Assembly: GCA_015499985.1 (NCBI GenBank)
Contig: JAAAUF010000704.1
Span: forward strand, 1-21,965
From: Haplosporangium gracile
Taxonomy: Eukaryota > Mortierellomycota > Mortierellomycetes > Mortierellales > Mortierellaceae
DNA: 21,965 nt
Reading direction: 5' to 3'
In this document: positions 9,372 to 18,656 of the stretch, one piece after another
Numbering within the stretch: the stretch's first letter is position 1
How the letters are laid out: every line of letters begins with the position of its first letter
The notes under the pieces: generated by a model
Seen by the model: the letters and a program-made list of their open reading frames with translations, nothing else
Databases searched by the model: none
Told to the model about the DNA's origin: nothing
Translations under genes and position numbers: made by a program

Positions 9372-11121
9372 GGCGGATGTGTGTGTCTGTGTATGTGTAC
9401 GAGTGCGAGAGAGGGAGGAAGGGAGAGGATCGATGTGGGATTATGTGATGCTCTATGTGCTCAGTAAAGTGTATGTGTATGTATGCTGGTGCGTGTTGTT
9501 ATTTGGTGGGAGTATGTATGTTGAGATCCGATGCAATAGTGAGCGAAAGAAAAGAAAAGAAAAGAAAAGAAAAGAGGTTTATGAGAAACACAGAAAGGAG
9601 AGGCGGAAGCAAAGAGGGGTGAAGAGGGGGAAAGGGTGGAGTAAGGAAAGTTGAAGTGTTGTTGTTGTTGTGTTGATGTGAAAAAAGAAGAACGATAAAA
9701 GATAAAAAAACAAAGAGTGGACACAAAGATGTCAGAGGCTGAGGGGGAGAAGAAATGCCGGGTGAAGGGGAGAGAAGAGAGGAGAGGAGGATGCGGAGAG
9801 TGAGAGCGAGGATGGATAAGAGGGGGATGACGGTGGTGGATGTGGCGAAGCGAGAAGGTGGTGGATGAGGGTTGAGGGTCGATGGGTTGAGGGAGACAGG
9901 AAAAGAGGGAGAGGAGAGCAGGGAGAGTAGGGAGAGGAGGTGAAGAAGAAGCAAACGAAGAAGAGAAAAGAAAAGAGAAAAAAAAAAAAGGCAGAAGGAA
10001 GATCAAGCGAGAAAGAGAAGAATAAAAAGGAAGGGGAGGCGGAGGGAAAGGTGAGGGCGTGTAAACCTACAAATGATACACACCAACGCAAAAAAAAAAT
10101 GAGTAATCGTTTGTCCTCTTAATTATCGGAAAATAATCGAAGTGTATATAATGAAAACACCGACCGATCCAAGTGGACAGCCAAGGTATGCAAGCAGCAG
10201 TCGAGGATGTTGCTGTATGGTCGGGGAAAGAAAAATATGCTACCAGCCCATCCATTGGTGCACTCACATAGCCGTATTTTTTCTTTTTAAGTTGATGGAT
10301 GAGGAAGGACGATCAGTTTTAGACGTGCAAGGTAGATTCGATAGCGAGAAGAGAATAGGAGAGGGGAACGAGGGTAAAAAAAGCATCAAAGCGAGAAAGT
10401 TCATTGAAAGATCGACCGCTTTCTCCCTTCCACGTGAGAATAGTGCTCGTTCTTCGTCCTCTTGTGCTCACTCACTCGCACAGCACAAACAAAAATACGC
10501 TCCCATTCAGATATCACACAACCACATTCCCAATTCTCCTTGAGTATTCCGAACCTGCTAAGAATTACAAGGAAGCTGTTGCAATTATAATTTTTACAAG
10601 TAGGGAAGTAGAGGTAAAAATAAGATAGAAGAAAAATACCATGCGCGCAAAATAGCTGTGCTTGATCCACCATTGTATGCCTTTGTGAGTGTGTGTGTGA
10701 GCTGATTGATTGTCACGGCGATGTTGGCGGAGATGGGAGCAAAGGGCAGCGAAGGAGGTCGAAAGGTAAAAAAAACCACCGGCAGTTTACAGTGCGGCAC
10801 TGCGCCCGTCGATTGGTGAAGAGGTACGGATCGTTTCTGAAAATTCACACTTCATCCATCATCAGTCCTGTTTCTAGCTCGTTCATGTCAAGAAGAGAAT
10901 ATGCGTTGCTCACGCGCATAATGTCGATTGACAGGTTCTTTTTTTCGATACAAGAAGCCAGGAAGAAAAAGCAAACGAAAGCGAATGTAATAAAAAAACG
11001 AAAAGAAATAATGAGAGAAAGGAAGGCGACGTGAAAGAGAGGATTGGCATGGGACATAATAAGGGCGGAAAACTGAAAACCAGGAGAACCCCTAGGAAGA
11101 CCAGGAGGGAGACCAGGGAAG
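9372..11121. other. Intergenic region upstream of the CASTOR-like gene
   Basis: About 1.75 kb without a supportable gene. A very long, nearly pure plus-strand purine tract covers about 9546-10060 (CT-rich in the sense direction of the CASTOR-like gene) and includes AAAAG tandem units at 9546-9574. Open frames there are low-complexity S/L/P/F or K/R/E runs. From 10100 to 11120 the composition is more mixed. Minus-strand frames at 10067-10267 and 10401-10673 look random and have no recognisable domains. The right end is the 3' flank of the GTPase locus. Confidence 0.55.
9546..9574. repeat. (AAAAG)n microsatellite
   Basis: Six consecutive AAAAG-type units at the edge of the roughly 500-bp polypurine tract upstream of the CASTOR-like gene. 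Confidence 0.85.
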
Positions 11122-11990
11122 TTATCTTTCATCTATGACACCCTTGGCAAAGATTAACGAGATAATAACAGCCGTCTGTAAAATTCCTATTCCCATCCCT
11201 CGAGCAAAAGCTACTCCCATCCTAACCTTTGTCTTAAGGTCATCGGTGGCATCGATTTTGTCCGCGACAGAGACAGGCACCGCCTTCTACTCTCGAACAA
11301 ACTCTGTCAGTTGTTCTCTGAATCCTCCACTTGCAACCGCATCGTCGTCAGCTCTTAGGAGGAGTACTCCGCCCACTCGAATGTCGAATGGGGTTGCTTC
11401 GGTGCCGTTATCTGCGAAGAAGGACCGGAACTTGTCGTCGACATACAATGCGTACGTCTCGTAAAGTCTCTGCCCTGGAATTCCGTCGACGATGATGCAG
11501 AACGAAATCATTGGGCATGGAGGAGGCTCATTCTTCTCATCAGAATCATCGTAGAGTTCTTCTCCTCTTGCTGCTCCGTCTTGGCTTTGGAGCATGTCAA
11601 TCTTGAGGAGACACTTGTTCACCTAGCAGATAAGTGCCATATCATCGGCAGCCATGGTACGGGTCGAGGATTGGATGACGAATATCAGCTTGTAGCCGTA
11701 GCTTCTGCTAAGAGCAGCCTTACGTTTCTGTCCGTAGCTTCCTTCTCGGGTTCAATCAACCCGGGAACATCCATCAACACCACAGTTTCGCCCTGCAGGT
11801 CAACTGTCTTAATGGTGATGTTGATCATGGCTCCATGTCGTTCGCTGAACCCCGACTTGAAGTTACCTCTGAGTTGGTTAAGCAACTCGCTCTTGCCAAC
11901 GCCTGTGTTCCCGATGGACATAAGCGCCATCCTTCTTCCGCCTCCTCTGGGCCGCAGACTGGGACGTGGGGATGGTGTTGAGTACGACAT
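11122..11990 (-). pseudogene. AIG1-like P-loop GTPase, probably decayed
   Basis: The start at 11990 gives MSYSTPSPRP, then a clear G1 P-loop GNTGVGKS (residues 27-34) and a G3-like DVPG (74-77). This is the pattern of AIG1/TRAFAC-type GTPases, a class expanded in some early-diverging fungi. The frame then breaks at about 11701. The expected next strand, YGYKLIFVI, continues in another frame, reaches TAG at 11623-11625, continues from VNKCLLKIDML to a second TAG at 11287-11289, and stays open for 54 more codons to TAA at 11122-11124, including a membrane-like GIGILQTAVIISLIF. No clear (N/T)KxD G4 motif is visible. An alternative model uses a canonical intron at 11723-11623 (GTAAGG to CTGCTAG, 101 nt, phase 0). 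It would bypass the frameshift and first TAG, giving a protein ending at 11287, but would delete the conserved beta strand. I favour decay; the assembly could also contain errors. Confidence 0.55.
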
Positions 11991-12798
11991 GAGAGAATGA
12001 AAGGTATTTCTTTGAGCTAACTTTGTGAGAGGAAGAAGGGAGTGGAGAAATAATAAGTGTATTGGCGAGGAGAGGTTCGGACGGGCGAAGGATTAGAAGG
12101 TGAGTGGGTGAGAGGGGGGTAGTCGACAAAAAGTACAAGGAATAAATGGAAGAAAAAGTGAGAGAAATGGGCGAGAGAAATGGGTGGGGAAAATGGCGAA
12201 GTGGATAAAAAAAAAAGTGCGTGTGGGAGGAAAAAGGAATGAAAAAAAAAAAAGGCGAAGCGGTTGAAAAAAGCATTGCAGCGCACCAAGGCTTATCAAT
12301 TTCACTGATGTACATGTACAATAAAAATTATGCGGGTGGTTACTCAGAGTAAAAAGGCTTTGTGTCACAGCTGTTTATTTCACAAGAAGTGGTCGTCTGT
12401 CTATGAGCTTTGCCATGCTTCACCTCTCGTTCGTACGCCGGTTCACAAAGCACATCTTGGGTATCTTCATTCGGTGAGAGGCCCCTTTCCGGTCTCCTTA
12501 ACGACGGCCAATGATCCATCATCCATTTTATTTCCAGCGCCCTCAACTTGAGTATTCCGAATGGTTTGAAGAACAAAGAAGCATTTTGCTGTTATTATTG
12601 TTGTAAAAATGCGATTTCTATAATATGTGTCTACAAAGTGAGGAGGGAGGGACGAGTGGAAAAACAGGTGGGTAGTATAAAAAACATGCACAAATTCTGT
12701 GCTCAACCCATCCTTGTACGCCCATTTGCGAACTCGCTGAGGAAATATCGTCAACATGTAAGATATTAAGTGAGTAGGAATTGGGGAGATATTGTTGC
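11991..12798. other. Intergenic region between the GTPase locus and the COX gene
   Basis: Bases 12000-12270 are plus-strand purine-rich with A runs, so they are CT-rich in the sense direction of the GTPase gene, typical of its 5' flank. TGTACATGTACA at 12309-12320 is a perfect 12-bp palindrome about 320 bp upstream of that ATG. Bases 12330-12798 are the 3' flank of the COX gene. Minus-strand frames there (12757-12467, ending KETGKGPLTE, and 12576-12340) look partly coding-like but have no domain, and their two frames overlap, so I do not call a gene. Confidence 0.5.
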
Positions 12799-13753
12799 TT
12801 AGGCCTTGGTGGCGTTGAGCTTGACGTAGTAGGCCTCACGCTGGCCACGGTTGGCAAGAGCAATCTTGTGCCAGTAACCGTAGGCAGCAGTGCTAAATGG
12901 TTTCAAAAAAGAGTGCACAAACATAAAGACGGCATATATGATAAGTACTCATACACATCTCAAATAACCATGTGCCCCCATGGTCTGCGTATCCACGAGA
13001 GTAGATCCGCGTGACTATGCCTGCAGCTGCTTTTTTTCGGGAGCAAAAGCGCAAGTGCATCCATGTGAGATGAGGCCTTTTTTTCCGATAAGATATCCAA
13101 CGCTTGTGTCCATGAACGGCGTACACCTGGGCAACAGAGGCTTCTTTCGAGCTTAATCAATCAGTCTCGACCCAGCGTTGTGGGTCTTCCTGTCTGTGTC
13201 CTTTTGCTTGCGAGACAAAAATCCGGTCTATCATCAGCAAAATTCATATGTGTCGCCTTGAACTTGATAGCTTATTAAGTACTACCATATCCCGATGCAT
13301 CAATGAGATCGTATCCGATATCCTGCCATTTCTGCTGTTTGATATCCTTTACTCGTGAGGAATGTTCCTGCTTTGGTACAGACACAACGTTCAAAAGAGT
13401 ATCCAAAAACGTACGTTCCGAGGGTCATGCCAATTCCAATGTGGAGCAACATGCTCTTACTATGTCGACCAATACAGAACAAAAACGAATGGGGTTAGCT
13501 ATACGTCCCCATATTGAACGAAAATGCTTTTCATTCCCTCTTCCTATTCTTTTTTTGAAATTTTTGCAATTTTTCACATCTGATCTGAAAAAAATAACAT
13601 CATGTTCGAGGTTGAAAAAAAAAAAAAAAGAGGGCTGCATGACAAATGAGCATTGCTTCGTTTGGCGGTCAGGGAAACTTATGCGAGCAAAGGGAGGAGT
13701 GAATAGTGGGAAGAGGACCCATACGAGAGCTGGTTCTGGACAGGGGCGATCAT
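12799..13753 (-). CDS. Cytochrome c oxidase subunit VIIa/Cox9-like protein
   Basis: Three very short exons, 13753-13725, 13459-13415 and 12892-12799, join with phases 2 and 2 to give a 55-aa protein. It begins MIAPVQNQLSKSMLLHIG and ends NATKA before TAA. The donors are GTATGG and GTACGT and the acceptors CATAG and TTTAG; a CTAAC branch-like site lies in intron 1. The parts match the fungal Cox9/COX VIIa plan: a short N-terminus with an IAP motif, one membrane helix with Gly-rich spacing (HIGIGMTLGTTAAYGYW), then a charged tail with RGQREAYYVKL. In that family the protein is a small structural subunit of complex IV in the mitochondrial inner membrane. The length is close to the yeast subunit (59 aa). 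Similarity is judged by pattern only, so neighbouring small subunits remain possible. A CACGTG box lies about 210 bp upstream. Confidence 0.72.
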
Positions 13754-14284
13754 CTTGAGTTACGGAGCGAAGTTTGGGCGAAAGGGACGAATGATTTATT
13801 TTTTTTCAGGGTAGAAAAATGGCCGCCTGTGACAGCACATCAATTTTATGCAAGTAAAAGTAAGTGTTCATCGTACGTGTACATAGTCTTCCTCGCTAAG
13901 TATGGTATACTATTTAGTGTACTAAAATTAAGAAAAATGAACTTCCATTTTATGCCCTTATGTTATCACGTGATCACTTTTGTACTAGACAGCCTTAATT
14001 TTTATGCTGCAAACCCGAATGAACTTTTCCGTTTATTAATATTTTCACAGCAAACCGACTGAATGGTGTGGTGTCCATATATCAGCTGTTGAAAAAAAAA
14101 AGGTACGGAATTCGGTGGCACACTTTTTTCAAGATGGCAAAAAAAAAGGTAGAGAGTTATCATGTTAAAATGTTTGGCTTTAGTCATCCCGTTATTGGTG
14201 TGGTGTGCATAGGATATGAGGTATTGGACTACTGCTACTACTACTACTACTACTACTGTTGGCGCTATAGCTGCAACTGCTGTC
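13754..14284. other. Region between the COX gene start and the Crypton stop
   Basis: This AT-rich stretch serves as the COX gene promoter and the 3' flank of the Crypton. ATCACGTGATCAC at 13965-13977 contains a palindromic CACGTG E-box. Plus TTTATT at 14032-14037 gives AATAAA on the minus strand, about 250 nt past the Crypton stop, and could be its poly-A signal. A TAC-type triplet repeat lies just after the stop. The left boundary of the Crypton must fall in this interval or in the COX promoter, but I cannot fix it. Confidence 0.5.
14229..14257. repeat. (TAC)n microsatellite
   Basis: Tandem TAC triplets with one TGC interruption, about 30 bp beyond the Crypton stop codon and probably in its 3' UTR. 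Confidence 0.85.
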
Positions 14285-17200
14285 CTATGTCTGCGTTCCA
14301 TCGTCTGCCTCTTGAGAAGCCGTGCCCTTTGGTTTTCTCTTTGGTGCCTTTTTGGGAAGCGACCTTGCAAACAAACTAATGGATCCGACGCGTTCGATAC
14401 GGCTCCTTACTGATGAGAGGGCCTCAGACTCTTTCTCCACCAAAGGCTTGTCGTAGTCGTGTGAGAAGGAACGCAAAACGGCATGGACGATGTTCTTCTT
14501 GAATAAATACATCACAGCATTGGCGTTGCTGATAGCCTTACTTGTACCTCGACGCCAGGACGAGCCGTACCATTGGTTGAGCAGCAAGAGTGAGGGGTTA
14601 CCATTGACGCCGTAGAACCACTCTTGCCAGAGGTCATCAACTGATGAATCGCGGGGTAACATCGAATACGCTGGCATTTCTAAGGGCTTGACGGAGGCTG
14701 TTGCTGTTGCGGAGATCATGGCCATGAGTGATTCAGCACTCTCGATAGTTAAAGGTGCGCGACCCAATGGGCAAGATGACGAACTCCCTGGCTCCGGTAT
14801 GCATTCCATCGCCGTCGACATTGAGTCATTGCTTGCTGGTGCTGGCTGGGTTCCAACGTACGCTTCATGTTGGACAGAGGACGATTCCTGCAAAGAACTC
14901 AGTTGGGGTGGTGGTGCAACAGAGGTTAGGAATGCATCAGGAGCCTCTAGATCCAGATCGAGGTCCATGGTGTCTACGTCATAATCCAAGCTTGGGTTGA
15001 TAGTCGCCGGTTCACAAGTAGGTTGTTGTTGAGACGAGAGCGGTGAGATCTCTTCCGTGATGATGGTGTTAATTTGAGTTGCTATCTTGCTCACCACTCG
15101 CTTGAGCGCCTCATTGTTGAGAGTGCTTTCATTCCTAAGATTCTGAATCTGCCGTTGAATGTCGTCCAGGCTTGCGTTGATACTTCTCCTGGTAGTAGCG
15201 GCTAACGCATTCATTGCGCGATCGTTCCCCTCTCGAGCGGACCTGGTGTTACCCAGTTCGGATTCAATGGTGCGACTGAGATCAACTACACGGGATTCCA
15301 CTGATCGAAGATGGCTGTGTATGCCAGGCGTATTTGCAGCAAGACTGCCGGTTATCGGAGACGTGGCCGTAAGTATGTTCGCATGAAGGAGAGCTCGGAA
15401 GTCGATAAAAAGTTGCGTCTTGAAAACTGTGTGGTTGAATACGTGGTGATTGTGATAACGACATTGTTCGTCTTGGGCTCCAAGATCCATGAGAACCGCA
15501 GCATCCTGTAGAACAACTTTTCGCAAGTGTGCTAGAAGGACCAGATGCCGACGCTTAGCAATGGTATTATCCTGTTCGTCGTCGCCGTCGTCGCCGTCGT
15601 CGCTATCGTCATCGCCATCGCCGTTATAGTTGCCATTGCTGCAGTCATCATCGGATGCGCCAGCCTTGTCTACACTTGTGCTTGTATTCTGTTGGCCACG
15701 TCGGCGCGAAGGAGCCTTCTCAGCGCGCGGAGGCAGGATCTTGCGGCCATGAAATACATCCCGATCCAGCATAATGTTCTCGATCCACAGTTTCCAGTCT
15801 TCATCGCCTGGAAATTGGTCCTCGATGAAAGGAAATACGAGGCGCTGCAGCTCGACTGAAGGGATCAAGTTGTTGCGAGGGAGCCAGAGTCGCTCGTTGG
15901 GCGGAGTGAAGCCCGCCATATAAAGAGCAACACCGGCATCAACTCTGGAGAGGTAGTGAGTGGAGAGCCGATTGAGCGACCAGTTTCCATGTTGCGCGAT
16001 GGCTTCGACTGATGCACCACATGCTTGGGCGTATTGCGAACCATGAATACGTCCTTGATGGGTGACTTTTTTCCAGTCCTTGACATTGGCTTGTTGCATG
16101 ATCGCTCTCTGTGCCAGATATTGCGCGGTATTGGTGATCTCTGTGTGCTTGGCGTTGCCCGTCATCAAATGGAAGCTAAGCCAAGTGTTATCAGACAACG
16201 ATGCCTGTGTCGTGGGCTATTGTGCAGTGATGAAAAACAAAAGGCAATTCACTGTTAGTTGATGGTTTGTAGCAATACATACTAGACAGCAAAAATGAAC
16301 GTAGTACGCGGTGAAGCAACTTACTGTCCAATACTCGAACATGTAAAGCGCCAAAGCTCCAACAGGGCAAATCTGCACGTCCTTGTTTCTTACAACCACT
16401 CCGTAGTTTTGTCGACCACTCTTGTTAGTCTTGCCTTGCAGCATCAGGAGGACAACACCAAGTGTGAACTGGCCCCCGCCACTGGGGTCTGTGACCTCAT
16501 GAAAGAATAGATCGGAGAGTCTTGCCTTTCTGATGCTTTCGCCGCGACACATCATAAAGTGGAGCCAACAAATATCAAGCCGATCGCGTAGAGAATTCCG
16601 CTTGCGCTGACCCTTCGTTCCAACTACCACGAAGCTCCGGACCCATGCTGCTCTCATAAGCTGACGAAGTGAAGCTGACGTGCCGTCTTGAACCAAACCG
16701 CTGCTGCTAATGTCTTTTGCGGCTTTCACACGGCAGAGGCGGTTCTCATAGACGTCCTTGACAACAGCGAGATACTTGCGTGGGCTTGGGTGCGTCTGTA
16801 ACATCATCATAGGATAGGCGGGATCTGCACACTGTTGGTTATACAGATTGACGAGGCACTTGATATACATATCCACAGTCTGAGCAGAAGGGGGAACCAT
16901 CTTGATCGGGCCACGCTTGTTCTTGCCTCGATTGTCTGCACGGACACGCAGGGGCTCAATGCCTTTCTCAATATCAGGATGCTCGGCAATATTCTCTTCC
17001 ATGTATCTTGAAGCTCGCTCTGGGATAACACAGGCGTCAGGATAGTTGCGACGATTGCACCATGCCTTTTTAATGAAAGAGGATGGTCAATTTCTTGTTT
17101 AAGTGAAGGTATTACTATGAGTACAAAACAACATAGAGTGCTGACTTACCACCCAGTGGCGCTCATAGCGAAGGTATTGGTTGATGGTGTTGGATGAAAG

Positions 17201-17612
17201 CATAGTTTGACGTGCATCACTGACCCTTTGCAAGGTCGCCGCCTCGGCCATCTTGTTCGCGATATCGAGCTCCCGCTGTGTTTCTTTTTGAGCTTTGTAG
17301 TTGGCCAATCGAGGAAGAGGAGTAGGACCTTCTGAGAGTGAAGTCCCAGACCCAGATAACAGTGACATGCGCATAACTGCCTTCTGAGCCTTGAACTCTC
17401 GCAGCGTCGGAAGACTTACAGTTGCAGTTACCCTAACTCGAGAGAAGGAGACTCCGTTAGAGGATCCTTTCTTGGCGCTTCGCTTGGGTTTCCTCAGGTT
17501 ATTGCTATAGAAATTAACTAAGAGACACTTACGGAGTGTTCTCAGTGGCAACACCTTTGCCTTTAGCACCTCTAGCAGCTCTTGAGGGCTTTGTACTCGT
17601 GGCTTTGGGCAT
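14285..17612 (-). mobile_element. Crypton-type tyrosine-recombinase DNA transposon (coding body)
   Basis: The span is the coding body of a fungal Crypton; the true ends are unknown. Cryptons are cut-and-paste or circular-intermediate elements that move with a tyrosine recombinase, have no long terminal inverted repeats and often leave only a short direct repeat of a few bases, so the ends cannot be read from one copy. Both flanking genes (COX subunit and acyl-CoA dehydrogenase) appear intact, which places the insertion in intergenic DNA between 13754 and 18656. The single ORF is undamaged across four exons. Confidence 0.72.
14285..17612 (-). CDS. Crypton tyrosine recombinase with GCR1_C-type domain
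   Basis: Four exons, 17612-17533, 17504-17150, 17065-16325 and 16216-14285, give about 1035 aa. Introns 2 and 3 are phase 0 with GTAAGT donors. Intron 1 is only 28 nt with the TATAG acceptor, or 40 nt with the next in-phase acceptor. The order is a basic N-terminus (KPKRSAKKGSS, likely NLS); a SAM-like core-binding region around NQYLRYERHW; and the catalytic domain with Arg about 319 (MMCRGES), Lys about 357 (LQGKTNKSG), HQGR at 445-448, HGNW at 468 and Tyr about 480 (STHYL). An acidic Asp/Gly tract, a coiled coil (about 700-785) and a C-terminal GCR1_C-like DNA-binding region (about 910-980; DDLWQEWFYG, LNQWYGSSWR) follow. All catalytic residues are present, so it may be active. The domain pair matches fungal Cryptons and the related Ndc10-like proteins; a domesticated copy cannot be excluded. 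The alternative start at 17674 lacks a plausible N-terminus. Confidence 0.8.
15577..15622 (-). repeat. GAC/GAT triplet tract coding an acidic run
   Basis: An imperfect GTC/GCC triplet repeat on the plus strand encodes Asp/Gly (DDSDDGDDGDDEQ) in the Crypton protein, between the catalytic domain and the coiled coil. The frame stays open through it. Confidence 0.8.
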
Positions 17613-18656
17613 TTGGGAGGCAAATGGGAGCGAATGAAGAAGTAGATGGTGAGTAGATGGGAGATTCCTCGCACATTGTGTTTTGGTGAATTAGTTCATT
17701 ATTTCATAACCCCATATAACACCTTTATTCAGAGCGTGTGATCTTATTCAAAAAAGGATGGAATATGAAATGATTTGAAAAGATACCTGTACATCGAACA
17801 TGAGGATGGTGCAGCCTGTCCTCAGTGAGCCTGAACGACCTTCGTGAGTCCGAACGATCCTTGTTGCTTTTGGGGCGCGTTCAAGGGATCTAGGTATCGT
17901 CTACCTCCAACTTCTTAATAGCCATATTGCCATGTTATCCATGCACTTCCGGCCCAACAAGGATCGATGACTGCTTGATCAGCCGCTCGAGTATCGCGCT
18001 GCTCCTCTGAGCACCGCTGTTCCTCATGCTCCGCGACGGGTCATCCGCACAGACACTCGTTCTCTCGAAGTTTTCGCCCATAGATCTGTTTCCACCCATA
18101 TATCTGTGTCCACTGTGCCCTCTGCTCCTCGACTGTGTGTGCTCGCTTCATACTGGAGGTGATGTTATTCTCCGCCTCCCAAATGACGGTTCTCTCGCAT
18201 CGCGGTTTCCATAACTGCTCCCTCACCCCCTTCTCGACGTAACGACAAAAGAGACGGCTCACGTGCTGGGTAATGCTCTCAGTATGTCCTTGAACACCTT
18301 GCGCCACTCCGTGGCAATGGCTTTCGGTATGAGACCTCAGTATATGTGGCAGACTATCCATACACTCGGCTTCTATTGTTCCTGTTCCTCCTTCTCGCCT
18401 GGCCTCTGGACCACCTGCCACAACGCCTCGCGGCACTCACTGGTTCTTGGCTTTCCCCAGACAATCTCTCGGGGTGGCTGTTTTCCCGAAAGGGATAAAT
18501 GAAAGAGGCCGCTTCAATCTGCATAGGCCATCACCGTAGATCATGTGATCATGATCCGTTTTGCCAAAGACATAAAAAGTGTGCCTGCGCCAGCAACTAC
18601 AGAAGAAAAAAATAAAAATGACGATGTATTGTTATCAAGCGAAGCAAAAATTGTAT
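17613..18656. other. Region between the Crypton start and the acyl-CoA dehydrogenase stop
   Basis: About 1 kb contains the Crypton 5' flank and the 3' flank of the dehydrogenase gene. At 17825-17862 two imperfect copies of a TGAG..GAACGA..CTT unit sit in tandem. The middle holds the doubtful minus-strand frame at 18041-18436. ATCATGTGATCAT at 18540-18552 resembles the palindrome at 13965-13977 on the other side of the Crypton. The right boundary of the Crypton must lie in this interval. Confidence 0.5.
18041..18436 (-). other. Open frame of unknown origin, possibly retrotransposon debris
   Basis: A 131-codon minus-strand frame with a non-ATG first codon follows an in-frame TGA. It has a mixed, coding-like composition with Trp, Cys, His and charged residues (HVSRLFCRYVEKGV, EQLWKPRCERTVIWE, LRENECLCG). 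The WKPRC...WE arrangement reminds me of C-terminal parts of non-LTR retrotransposon polyproteins in early-diverging fungi, but I see no reverse-transcriptase motif and the frame starts abruptly. It may be a fragment of an old element or chance. No splice model links it to a neighbour. Confidence 0.3.

Noticed and set aside
9461..10091. Long minus-strand frames (up to 181 codons) upstream of the CASTOR-like gene
   Set aside because: The polypyrimidine strand lacks stop codons by composition. The peptides are S/L/P/F runs without structure.
10539..12561. 15-bp exact direct repeat CTTGAGTATTCCGAA at 10539-10553 and 12547-12561, flanking the GTPase locus
   Set aside because: A match of this length is expected roughly by chance in a 22-kb window, and flanking similarity fades quickly. 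It is not enough for a transposition or duplication scar.
12340..12757. Minus-strand frames between the GTPase and COX genes (one ending KETGKGPLTE)
   Set aside because: Two overlapping frames compete, neither has a domain or clear splice partners, and the space is the COX gene 3' flank.
14688..15859. Plus-strand frames opposite the Crypton coding sequence
   Set aside because: They are shadows of the 1932-nt Crypton exon, whose minus-strand frame carries recognisable domains.
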